From: Subsaximicrobium wynnwilliamsii
GTDB lineage: Bacteria; Bacteroidota; Bacteroidia; Flavobacteriales; Flavobacteriaceae
Reading direction: 5' to 3'
DNA length: 64,000 nt
NCBI RefSeq assembly: GCF_007997225.1
Contig: NZ_VORM01000021.1
Coordinates: forward strand, 1-64,000
In this document: positions 43,586 through 51,865 of the stretch, piece after piece
Numbering within the stretch: the stretch's first letter is position 1
Layout: every line of letters starts with the position of its first letter
Position numbers and translations under genes: made by a program
Notes under the pieces: model-generated
Told to the model about the DNA's origin: nothing
Database searches by the model: none
The model's input: the letters and a program-made list of their open reading frames with translations, nothing else

Positions 43586-44464
43586 ATGAAAAAGATTGAC
43601 ATCAAAGATTTTAAGATTACGGAACAATTCCAACTTAAAAACGTATCTACATCCTTTGATCTGGATGCCGATAAAAAGAAAATTGAAAAGGAATTGGAAG
43701 AGGTAAGGGAAGATCTTGGTGATTTTCAAAATAAAATCTACGCGCACGGTAAATATGCGGTTTTAGTGTGCATTCAAGGGATGGATACCGCTGGAAAGGA
43801 CAGTTTGATACGTGAGGTGTTTAAGGATTTCAACAGTAGAGGCGTGGTGGTGCACAGTTTTAAGGTACCTACCGATCTCGAGAAAAAACACGACTACCTT
43901 TGGCGTCATTACATCGCCTTACCTGCTCGCGGGAAGTTTGGCGTCTTCAATAGAACCCATTACGAAAATGTTTTGGTAACCCGCGTGCATCCTGAATTCA
44001 TTTTAGGGGAAAACCTGCCCGATGTCAATACGCTGGAAGATATCAATGAAGCTTTTTGGGAAAAGCGCTTTGAGGAAATCAATAACTTTGAAAAGCACAT
44101 CGCCGAAAACGGAACCATCATCTTTAAATTTTTTCTCCACCTTTCTAAAGATGAACAGAAAAACCGACTGCTAAGACGTTTGGACAAACCCGAAAAAAAC
44201 TGGAAGTTCTCTCCAAGTGATCTTGAAGAGCGTAAACTTTGGGATACCTATCAAGCCTGCTATGAGGATGCCATAAATAAAACCTCAAAATTCCATGCGC
44301 CTTGGTATATCGTGCCAGCCGATGACAAGCCAACTGCACGCTACATTGTTGCTAGAACTTTATACGATACCTTGATTACTTACACCGATATCAAAGAACC
44401 TAGATTGGACCCTGAGATTGAGGCCAATCTGGACGATTACCGTGAGCAGCTCAACAATGATTAG
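43586..44464 (+). CDS. ppk2: Polyphosphate kinase 2 family protein
   Basis: 292 residues, usual for one-domain PPK2. Walker A is GMDTAGKDS (near residue 69), the catalytic segment FNRTHYENVLVTRVHPE lies near 130 and the lid region with RLDKPEKNWKFSPSDLEERKLWD near 210. PPK2 enzymes use polyphosphate to phosphorylate nucleoside mono- or diphosphates. A 290-bp gap without genes lies upstream. Confidence 0.93.
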   Translation: MKKIDIKDFKITEQFQLKNVSTSFDLDADKKKIEKELEEVREDLGDFQNKIYAHGKYAVLVCIQGMDTAGKDSLIREVFKDFNSRGVVVHSFKVPTDLEKKHDYLWRHYIALPARGKFGVFNRTHYENVLVTRVHPEFILGENLPDVNTLEDINEAFWEKRFEEINNFEKHIAENGTIIFKFFLHLSKDEQKNRLLRRLDKPEKNWKFSPSDLEERKLWDTYQACYEDAINKTSKFHAPWYIVPADDKPTARYIVARTLYDTLITYTDIKEPRLDPEIEANLDDYREQLNND

Positions 44465-44526
44465 TCCGTAGGCTTCGGTAATGTTAGGGTTTTTGGCCTT
44501 AAGAGAAGCTCACTATTGAAAAATTC

Positions 44527-44862
44527 TCAATAAAGTATGTTGTCCATAATCCGATCCAGATTGCGCTCTAACATCTTAAAATCGCAATCGGAGTAGAAAA
44601 TTTCGTGCATCTCGCGTCGCATCTGTGCAAGTTCCTTATTTTCAAAATCGTGTATTTGAATATTGTCATCGATTTTTTCAAAACGCTCGTCTTCCGTGTC
44701 GGCTTTGAATTCCATGTAAATACGCTCGAAAGTTGGAGCATCCACTTTTGATTTGATGAACTTTAGCTCTTCTTCGGTTTCTTTAGTATCTGCGTTGGCA
44801 CAGAGCAACAGCATATAGATCTTTAATTCGGTCTTAGTCCAGTTGTTTGATTTTGTTGTCAT
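44527..44862 (-). CDS. Hypothetical acidic helical protein
   Basis: 111 residues, mostly helical, rich in Glu, Asp and Lys, with WTKTELKIYMLLLCANADTKET at the N-terminus. The start resembles helical TerB-like folds, but I cannot assign a family. A truncated paralogue (45046-45162) lies 180 bp upstream on the same strand, so the locus was once a tandem pair. Confidence 0.7.
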   Translation of the reverse strand: MTTKSNNWTKTELKIYMLLLCANADTKETEEELKFIKSKVDAPTFERIYMEFKADTEDERFEKIDDNIQIHDFENKELAQMRREMHEIFYSDCDFKMLERNLDRIMDNILY

Positions 44863-44960
44863 TTTGTTTTTGTTTTACATTGTGGTTCGATGAATCTATG
44901 GGGCAGGTTAAAACATTTGTTTTTAAAAAGACTTTCTGAAGTATTATTTAGTCGCTCCAG

Positions 44961-45040
44961 AGGGTTTTACTCCCCAAGGCTTGCCTCGAAATACAAAGAA
45001 AATCTTTCAATTCATACCTTGTGGGCTTGCCTCGGGGTAG
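44961..45040. repeat. Dispersed 80-bp repeat, copy B
   Basis: Gap-free match to 31051-31130. This copy has near-perfect terminal inverted repeats CCCCAAGGC (44972-44980) and GCCTCGGGG (45027-45035) and an inner repeat of GGCTTGCCTCG. It lies directly after the stop of a truncated gene. The ends suggest a small hairpin-forming (MITE- or REP-like) element. Confidence 0.75.
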
Positions 45041-45045
45041 TTCAT

Positions 45046-45162
45046 TTATGACCTTCTTTTTTCTGAGTCTTGGGACACGCTGCTTAATTCTACCTTTGCA
45101 CAGAACATGAGGATATAGAGCTTCAGTTCTTTTTTGGACCAATGGTTTTTGACGTCTTTCAT
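45046..45162 (-). pseudogene. Truncated paralogue of the 44527-44862 gene
   Basis: 38 codons from ATG 45162. MKDVKNHWSKKELKLYILM aligns with MTTKSNNWTKTELKIYMLL of the neighbour, then homology is lost after FCAKVEL and the frame stops. The 80-bp repeat copy begins 6 bp past the stop, so the truncation may be linked to that element. Confidence 0.75.
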
Positions 45163-45174
45163 GATGTTTTGATT

Positions 45175-46113
45175 TCAATTAGAATATTGATTTAAAGTGT
45201 CCATTACAGATTGAAATGACTGGCCCAACTCCCGTTCTGCCTTCTGGTTTTGATAAATGATCTTTGCGGGATGTTTTGGTGGTTTTCCGTTTAGCATTAA
45301 GCTCACATCCGAAATTGTATAGGTTTCACTACTCAGCAAATAATTTCTACCGTGTAACCCAGAGATTGTTGCAGCTTTGTATATGGCAGTTGCCACGTCC
45401 TGCACATTCACAATTGCCATTTCAACATCTGTATCGTAAAACATTTGGATGTATGGGTTGGGCGCAAGATTATTTTTGATTAAATATTGTAAACCTGTTG
45501 AAACTGAATCTTCTCTTTGCGACAAGGACTTCCCGAAAACACCAACAGGGGAGACACTTGTAATCTCAAAATCGAGGTCTGGATGGGTTTTGATATAGTC
45601 ATTGACTGTTTGATTGGCAATGAATTTTGCCTGGGCATAAGGGTGGCTTTCGTCGCTCATAAAAGCGGTGTTCTTTTCACTAAATGTATCGCTTGATATT
45701 CTCCCGCCTGCAGGAAATGGGAAATTGGTGTTCCAAGCTGCAACCGAAGCGATGAGTACTACTTTATCTACCGTTGGCGTTTCGTTGATGACTTCCAAAA
45801 AGTTTTCGGTGCCTTTAATGGTTGGGTCAAACAACTCGCTTTTGGCATCCTTTACGTCTAATTGAAATGGTGTGCCGCCATGCACAACGATATCACAATC
45901 TTTTACAAATTCTTTTAATTGTGCCTTATTTTCAACATTGAGTTCACTGATGTAAAGATGATCAGAATGATTCAACTCCATCAAATGCTCATATTTTTCC
46001 TGTTTTGTAATGTCGGTTGCAGAGACTTTAACTTCAAATCCGTTTTCTAAAAACCGTTGTGTGATGTGGCTTCCTATAAAACCTGAACCTCCTATGATTC
46101 CTACTTTTTTCAT
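45175..46113 (-). CDS. NAD-dependent epimerase/dehydratase (extended SDR)
   Basis: 312 residues. The N-terminal IIGGSGFIGSHITQRFLENG is the Rossmann GxxGxxG motif, VVHGGTPFQL follows, and the YxxxK catalytic pair is in HPYAQAKFIAN (near residue 167). Similar to dihydroflavonol-reductase-like SDRs; the substrate is unknown. The gene stands alone, its stop 13 bp from the truncated paralogue start. Confidence 0.85.
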   Translation of the reverse strand: MKKVGIIGGSGFIGSHITQRFLENGFEVKVSATDITKQEKYEHLMELNHSDHLYISELNVENKAQLKEFVKDCDIVVHGGTPFQLDVKDAKSELFDPTIKGTENFLEVINETPTVDKVVLIASVAAWNTNFPFPAGGRISSDTFSEKNTAFMSDESHPYAQAKFIANQTVNDYIKTHPDLDFEITSVSPVGVFGKSLSQREDSVSTGLQYLIKNNLAPNPYIQMFYDTDVEMAIVNVQDVATAIYKAATISGLHGRNYLLSSETYTISDVSLMLNGKPPKHPAKIIYQNQKAERELGQSFQSVMDTLNQYSN

Positions 46114-46305
46114 GTCTATAGTGATTTTTGGTATTTAAAAAACCTCACAGTCCTTTCCCTTTAGGATTGAAATAAGTGAGGTCTATGCTTTAAAAAAAAA
46201 GGCAGAATGGCAATCGGTTTTGGTGAATTAATTAAGACTAAACTCTAATCGGTTCATTACGATTGCCATATTTCTCTCCACGATACATCTGCCTGTTTTA
46301 ATAGC

Positions 46306-47229
46306 TTATTTGGGAGGTGCAGGATCTGAATATCCTAATTGTTGAAGCATCGCTAAATTATCCGTATATGCATGTTCTTCAACAGCTTTACCATCGCCAT
46401 TAAATGTCCAAACGCTAAAACCTGGAAGACTTAATTCTTTGTTTGTAGCAGGGTTTCCCATATAAGTTGATGTATTTTTTCCAGAAATTGTCCAACTGAT
46501 ATAGGCCTTATTGTTTTTGATGTCTATGTTATTCATAGTGACCGTAAAACCGGTAAAGGCACTATGAAATGAATCCATCATTTCCCCATATTCCTTTGTG
46601 CCGCTTTGAGTTTTAACACCATCGGTAAGTCTTGAGATGTCTGGAGTCATAAAACTAGACATGAGCTCTTTGTCATTGGTGTTCCAAGCTTTGATTGCGG
46701 TGTTGGCGGCAGCTAGTATTGTTTTTTCATCGACAGACATATTTTTTTCTGCTTCAATCGCTTGAACTTCCAAAACAATTTTTGAAGGATCAAACATGGC
46801 AACTTCCCTTACAATTTTACCATCGACAAATCGGTAAGTCAAATGCACTGGCATTTCAAATTCCTTGTTGTTGGCGGCAAGAGTGCCTTTCCAGTCCAAC
46901 CAACAGTTGACCCAAGTCTCACCATCATCTGTTACGACCATTTCATATTCAGGATCTTCATTGGTAAAGCCTCTTTTAGAATATAATTCATCATTTTGTT
47001 TGTGCATGGCAACGGTTTCGCTTGGTGACATAAATTCATCCTTTGATGCATTAAAAAAGGATTTCGAGCTGTCAGCATAGATTGATGTGTCATAGACTTT
47101 ATTGTTATAATCGTCAAGGAATTTTTTTACCGTTTCAATCTCTGGAGATTGTTGTGTGTAGCGTTTGTCTTGTTTATCGCAAGCTGTGAATAGGACTATT
47201 GCAAGACCCAATAAGATTAGTTTTTTCAT
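46306..47229 (-). CDS. Lipoprotein with two NTF2/SnoaL-like domains
   Basis: 307 residues from ATG 47229 (MKKLILLGLAIVLFTACDKQD, lipobox Cys 17). Two ~120-residue SnoaL-like domains follow: the first around KKFLDDYNNKVYDTSIY...YEMVVTDDGETWVNCWLDW, the second around TAIKAWNTNDKELMSSF...VTMNNIDIKNNKAYISW. Such cone-shaped domains bind small ligands or act as isomerases; no active site can be assigned. A decayed copy lies upstream. Confidence 0.8.
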   Translation of the reverse strand: MKKLILLGLAIVLFTACDKQDKRYTQQSPEIETVKKFLDDYNNKVYDTSIYADSSKSFFNASKDEFMSPSETVAMHKQNDELYSKRGFTNEDPEYEMVVTDDGETWVNCWLDWKGTLAANNKEFEMPVHLTYRFVDGKIVREVAMFDPSKIVLEVQAIEAEKNMSVDEKTILAAANTAIKAWNTNDKELMSSFMTPDISRLTDGVKTQSGTKEYGEMMDSFHSAFTGFTVTMNNIDIKNNKAYISWTISGKNTSTYMGNPATNKELSLPGFSVWTFNGDGKAVEEHAYTDNLAMLQQLGYSDPAPPK

Positions 47230-47516
47230 GTTAACTCCCCGCGAAAGTGGGTATCTATTAAATAAAACTTCGATTGTTTTAAAACCTACAAGGTTTTGTG
47301 TAATTAAAACAGGCAGCTGCAATGGTGTTATATTGATTAACTTTTAAAACACTAAATCTGAAAAACACAATTGCTAACACATCGTCCCCACAAATTTGTT
47401 CTGCCTGTTAAATTGATTCTTATAATTTATTTTGAAGCGCTTTGTTATTTGAGATCCAAGTCTTAGCACTATTTTCTATACCTGTTCTTTGGCTCTTTTC
47501 TTTAACTGGCAATTTT

Positions 47517-47881
47517 TTATTTGCCATTTTCAGCCTTCTTGGCTTTTCAATCCAACCAACTATTCATCCGTGTCTCAGCGTCATCGGTTACTTCCATTTC
47601 AAATTCTTCAACGTCACTATCAAACCCTCTACTTTAGAAGTTGGCAACACATGCTTAGTTATTCGTACCATTTTCATTTGCCGTTTTGTTATGTCATTCC
47701 TTAGTAAATAGTTTTCTGAAGTGTCAACGTAAACATTGGTATTGTAACTTTTGGTATTGTAATTTTTTAAGCTTGTTTTGGTGGTTCTAAACGAATCATC
47801 TTCTTGTTTGATGCTGCTTTCTAAATTTTCGCAAGCTGCGAATAAGACCAATGCAAGTACTATTAGAGCTATAGTTTTCAT
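47517..47881 (-). pseudogene. Decayed paralogue of the NTF2-like lipoprotein gene
   Basis: Starts with MKTIALIVLALVLFAACEN and follows the neighbour through TTKTSLKNYNTKSYNTNVYVDTS (cf. VKKFLDDYNNKVYDTSIYADSS). After an internal gap and frameshift another frame continues EFEMEVTDDAETRMNSWLD-stop-KAKKAENGK, matching YEMVVTDDGETWVNCWLDWKG. TGA replaces the Trp codon. So the gene has lost its reading frame and everything after the first domain. Confidence 0.85.
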
Positions 47882-47949
47882 TTTTCAAATGATTTTTATA
47901 TGCCATATGTTTAAAGACTTGTGGGGCTTAAAGCATTCGTGTTCAGTAG

Positions 47950-48687
47950 TTATTGCATACTTATCTCTTTGTCAAGCGTATAAGTATAGTCCCAAATATT
48001 ATCCACCGATGCTCTTAGTTTTGTACGAGTCTCTTTTGTTTTTGCCTTACCATGTACACTTTCGTAGATCTTCCATACACCATCACTTTCGACGTCTAGA
48101 GCAGCAAAGTCTTTAAAGGGAGTTGATACAAAATAATCGCTATCTTCTCCGCCCATCACACTGTACCAGTAGGATTTACTCTCACCTTCTTTTGAACTCA
48201 TAGTAGACATAACGTCCTTTATAACTTCATTAAAGGCTGCATCATTTTGTACTTTAAAGCTTGTTACCCAAACAATAGACATGTCTCCCAAAGGCGCTTT
48301 TCGGCTTATTTCGGGCATAGGCCTTGCCATATTGAATGCTGTGCTTTCTATGTGCGGTGTAATATATTCTAGACCAACGGCACGACATGCTTTTCCTGCT
48401 GCATCTTCTTTATCCATTTCGGCCCAATTCGCCATGTTTCCGGAAAGCACATACACATTTCCTTTGCCTTGCAAACGATGCCATACATTCCATGTGTCTG
48501 TTCCGTTATTGTCCTTATAACATTTGTTCCATTTTTTCACACCCTCTTTAAAATTACCGTCATGGCCATATTTTATGGTGAATTCGGTTAGATTCATAAT
48601 AAAACTTTCTTGTTCTTGGGATTGTGAAATCATTGGCAGCATCAATAGCAGTGAAAGTGCAAAAAAGCTTGTTTTTAAAGTTTTCAT
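47950..48687 (-). CDS. Secreted protein of unknown function
   Basis: 245 residues with signal peptide MKTLKTSFFALSLLLMLPMISQSQ. The mature part has Trp-rich segments (WNVWHRLQGKGNVYVLSGNMANWAEMDKED begins near residue 60) that recall dimeric alpha/beta-barrel (ABM-like) proteins in two copies, but this is only an impression. A short low-homology gap separates it from the decayed lipoprotein gene. Confidence 0.65.
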   Translation of the reverse strand: MKTLKTSFFALSLLLMLPMISQSQEQESFIMNLTEFTIKYGHDGNFKEGVKKWNKCYKDNNGTDTWNVWHRLQGKGNVYVLSGNMANWAEMDKEDAAGKACRAVGLEYITPHIESTAFNMARPMPEISRKAPLGDMSIVWVTSFKVQNDAAFNEVIKDVMSTMSSKEGESKSYWYSVMGGEDSDYFVSTPFKDFAALDVESDGVWKIYESVHGKAKTKETRTKLRASVDNIWDYTYTLDKEISMQ

Positions 48688-48836
48688 GATTAATAAATTT
48701 TATGGTTATTATTAACCTAAACTACTGTATATCAATATAAGATGAAAGCAATCTAGGACGAACAGTGGCAAAACCTGTCCGAAACAACCGTTTTATTTAT
48801 CGGAAGCTATTCAAGTAGAAAAAAGTGGGAAGAAAA

Positions 48837-49580
48837 TTAAATGGTATGCAGTCTATTGAGCAATTCCTCTTTTAAGGTTTTGCTCACAGGAATGGCCTTT
48901 CTTGCAATCACGATATGGCTAGTTGCCACTTCATCAATTTGGGAGATATTGACGATAAAAGAGCGATGCACTCTTATAAAGTGTTTTTGTGGCAATTTTT
49001 CATCCATTTCCTTGAGTGTCATGACCAGGAGATATTCTCTGTCTTTGGAATAAATGCGGCAATAATTGCGTTCGGCTTCAATATAGAGAATATCTTTAAT
49101 ATCCACTTTGACCATTTTTTCGTGATGGCGAACGAAAATACAATCGCTCAATATGAATGACGAATTGTTGGTCATGGTTGCACTGCTTTCAGAATCCTTG
49201 CGACAATGTATTTGATTGATGGTTAATTCAATGGCTCTTTGGAGATCCAGTTTTTTGAAGGGTTTGGATATAAAAGCATAAGGATTGGTGGCTTTTGCTC
49301 TATTGAAATTACTGTCATCGGCATTTGCTGTCAGGTAGATGACAGGAATATCATGATCGTTTTGCATAATTTGAACCGTTTCTATGCCATCGAGTTCACC
49401 TTTTAGGGCAATATCCATCAATACAATGTCCGGCTGGTCTTGCTTGATATTGATGAGTGCTTCTTCGCCACGAGGAATGATGCCTGTGACTTCATAACCT
49501 AAAGTTGACAGTTGCAACGAAATATTGGCAGCGATGATCATTTCGTCCTCTACAATCAATATTTTTACAGGTGTTGCCAT
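48837..49580 (-). CDS. LytTR-family response regulator
   Basis: 247 residues. Receiver domain (about 5-120; phospho-Asp in DIVLMDIALKGELDG, Lys in FISKPF) and C-terminal LytTR DNA-binding domain (about 150-245; VKVDIKDILYIEAERNYCRIY, FIRVHRSFIVNISQID). Its ATG overlaps the stop of the upstream kinase in TAATG, so kinase and regulator are made together. It is the output of the two TPR kinases. Confidence 0.93.
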   Translation of the reverse strand: MATPVKILIVEDEMIIAANISLQLSTLGYEVTGIIPRGEEALINIKQDQPDIVLMDIALKGELDGIETVQIMQNDHDIPVIYLTANADDSNFNRAKATNPYAFISKPFKKLDLQRAIELTINQIHCRKDSESSATMTNNSSFILSDCIFVRHHEKMVKVDIKDILYIEAERNYCRIYSKDREYLLVMTLKEMDEKLPQKHFIRVHRSFIVNISQIDEVATSHIVIARKAIPVSKTLKEELLNRLHTI

Positions 49581-51865
49581 TATGCTGCTGGTTTGGTTTT
49601 AAATTGAAATGAAACAGAAGTGCCATTGTCGTGTTCTTCTAACATTTTACCGTCCAATTGTTGCGTCAAAAGTTGGATGAGTTGTGTGCCAAAACCAGTT
49701 CCTTTTGGAGGCAGCCCAATGACTTTTCCAACGCCATTATCGGCAACTTTGAGGGTCAAGGTTTCTGGCGTTGATTGCGATAAACTTATTAGAATATTTC
49801 CCTTCCCATCGTTTGGGAAAGCATATTTTAAGGCATTGGTTACCAATTCATTTACGATCAGACCGATGGGAACGGCGGTGTCCACATCCAATTCGAGATT
49901 TTCCATTGCACATTCTATTTTTACTTTGTCTTCCGCATCAAACGTATCCAAAATCCCTTCCCCAAGATTCAAGAAATAGTCTTTCATCTCGATGCTGCCC
50001 AAGTTTTCACCTTGATACAATTTCTGATGGATAATTCCCATGGATTGCACTCGATTTTGACTGGCTATCATCGCATCTTTTGTGGTGGAATCTTCCATTT
50101 GGGCGGATTGTAAAGCGAGCAGACTTTTTACCAATTCGAGATTGTTTTTCACACGATGGTGGATTTCTTTGAGGAGCAATTCGTTTTCCGCATTGCGTTT
50201 ATCAAGCAAAACATGCTTATCTGCTAACTCTCCATTCAATGCTTTCAGTTTCTGATTACCCCTTTGTTTAAGTCTGTAATTACGATATAATAATGCGAGC
50301 AGTAAAGCACCAATAACTAAGGCAACAATATAAATAATTTGTCGTTGCTGATTAGCAGCAAGCTCTTGATCTTTTTTGAGAACATTCACCTGCAATTCGC
50401 TTTCACGAAGGCTTCTTTCGTTTCTTTCTACTTCGATAATTTGATTGGCCTCTGCCCACTCAATATGATATTCAAGAGCGGTCTTGTAGTCGCCCTTGAG
50501 CTCATAAATACTGAATAATTTCTTGATAAAATATGCGGTATTTGCTTTGGTATTAATTGCCATTGAGGAATTCTTGGCTTTTTCATAATAGGCAATGGCT
50601 TCACCATAGCTGCCTTCTGCCTTGGCTATGTCTCCTATCCGCGAATGTGCAAATTGATAAGTATCAATCGTAGTGAGATCATATTCCTCTAAGAGTTGTA
50701 TGGTTTTAATCAGGTAAGATTTTGCTTCCTCATAATTTTCTCTTTTAATTAGGTTATTGCCCATTGAGTAGTAGTACCAAGTATGATGAAAGGGATTGGT
50801 GAGTTGGGGCAATAGCTGTTGAAATTGATTCATATAATAGTCAGTTGAATCGGGATTTGAATCTCCAAAATGGTAAGTCAATAGCTTGTAGGCCATGACA
50901 AGGGACTCTTTCTTTTCCGGGTAATCTGATTTTTGATAGCCAATCATACTCTCCTTTAAATATTGAATTGCTATTTCTTCTTCTTCAGGCAAACCATATT
51001 GATAATAGAACCTAGCCTTATCTTTCATTATCTTAAGCTGAATTTCAGGTCGGGAATCATCTTTCAACAAATCCAAAGCTTTTTCAAAAAGCTCGAGTCC
51101 CGGTTTTGGTTCTCCTCTTATAATTTTTATCAAAGCCCAATTAATCAATAAGTCATAACCCAAAACCTTATCTTTTTTGCTTTCCGGTATTTTTTCGTAA
51201 TAAGCCCAACCTATGGGTGCGAGTGAATCCACTATATTAAAGTTATGAGACCTATTCGCTCTATCTGTTATATCACGATACAATTCAGCCAAACCATCAT
51301 ATTGTAGGGGCTGGCTATTTTGGAGTAGTAGCGCAGCCATATCAAAATAGAAAACAGTACTGTCCCGGTTAAAATGGGGCATTTCTTTAAACCACAAGGC
51401 CTTGTCCTGATAGGCTTTGCTCAAAGCAGCAACTTGCTCAGATGAAAGGTTTTGCTCAATATTCTTTTTTTTAAACTGCAAACCATAAGGTTTTGATTGA
51501 TGAAGGGGTTCCCCGGATTCTAATACCTTAAGCGCTTTATGTGCATAAAAAAGAGAGCTGTTCGTGTTAAACTGCAGCATATTGGTAAACCAAGAAGCTT
51601 TTTTGGAATAATTGTCGCTCAATGCCAGGGCATTTTTTGGTGTGTTATTTTCAATATGGGAACTTTGTGAGAATCCGTTCGAATAAAAGAGTATAACAGC
51701 ACAGAGTATTATGGATTTGATACAGGTGCAGGGAATTGTTTTACGAGTTCCATTTATTTGAACATTGATTATTTTTACGATAAAGTCTCTAAATAAGAGC
51801 CTATTGGTTCTTAAGTTTTTAAGGGTTGTAACATTAAACCGATTAAGATTTTGAATTCTATGCAT
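49580..51865 (-). CDS. TPR-containing sensor histidine kinase (HisKA_2)
   Basis: 761 residues. After an unusually long N-terminal extension with a hydrophobic segment (SIILCAVILFYSNGFSQ near residue 50) there are several TPR-like helices (about 150-500), a membrane helix (IIYIVALVIGALLLALLY near 515), the HisKA_2 motif EIHHRVKNNLELV and an HATPase domain ending in GTGFGTQLIQLLTQQLDG. The start overlaps the upstream kinase stop (TAATG), which supports it despite the odd N-terminus. It probably phosphorylates the LytTR regulator that follows. Confidence 0.9.
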   Translation of the reverse strand: MHRIQNLNRFNVTTLKNLRTNRLLFRDFIVKIINVQINGTRKTIPCTCIKSIILCAVILFYSNGFSQSSHIENNTPKNALALSDNYSKKASWFTNMLQFNTNSSLFYAHKALKVLESGEPLHQSKPYGLQFKKKNIEQNLSSEQVAALSKAYQDKALWFKEMPHFNRDSTVFYFDMAALLLQNSQPLQYDGLAELYRDITDRANRSHNFNIVDSLAPIGWAYYEKIPESKKDKVLGYDLLINWALIKIIRGEPKPGLELFEKALDLLKDDSRPEIQLKIMKDKARFYYQYGLPEEEEIAIQYLKESMIGYQKSDYPEKKESLVMAYKLLTYHFGDSNPDSTDYYMNQFQQLLPQLTNPFHHTWYYYSMGNNLIKRENYEEAKSYLIKTIQLLEEYDLTTIDTYQFAHSRIGDIAKAEGSYGEAIAYYEKAKNSSMAINTKANTAYFIKKLFSIYELKGDYKTALEYHIEWAEANQIIEVERNERSLRESELQVNVLKKDQELAANQQRQIIYIVALVIGALLLALLYRNYRLKQRGNQKLKALNGELADKHVLLDKRNAENELLLKEIHHRVKNNLELVKSLLALQSAQMEDSTTKDAMIASQNRVQSMGIIHQKLYQGENLGSIEMKDYFLNLGEGILDTFDAEDKVKIECAMENLELDVDTAVPIGLIVNELVTNALKYAFPNDGKGNILISLSQSTPETLTLKVADNGVGKVIGLPPKGTGFGTQLIQLLTQQLDGKMLEEHDNGTSVSFQFKTKPAA

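Noticed and set aside
44948-45178. 76-codon minus-strand frame containing ELPRGKPTRYELK
   Set aside because: It reads through the 80-bp repeat and the wrong frame of the truncated paralogue; this peptide is a typical spurious annotation.
47442-47711. 89-codon plus-strand frame
   Set aside because: It is the shadow of the decayed NTF2-like lipoprotein gene on the minus strand.
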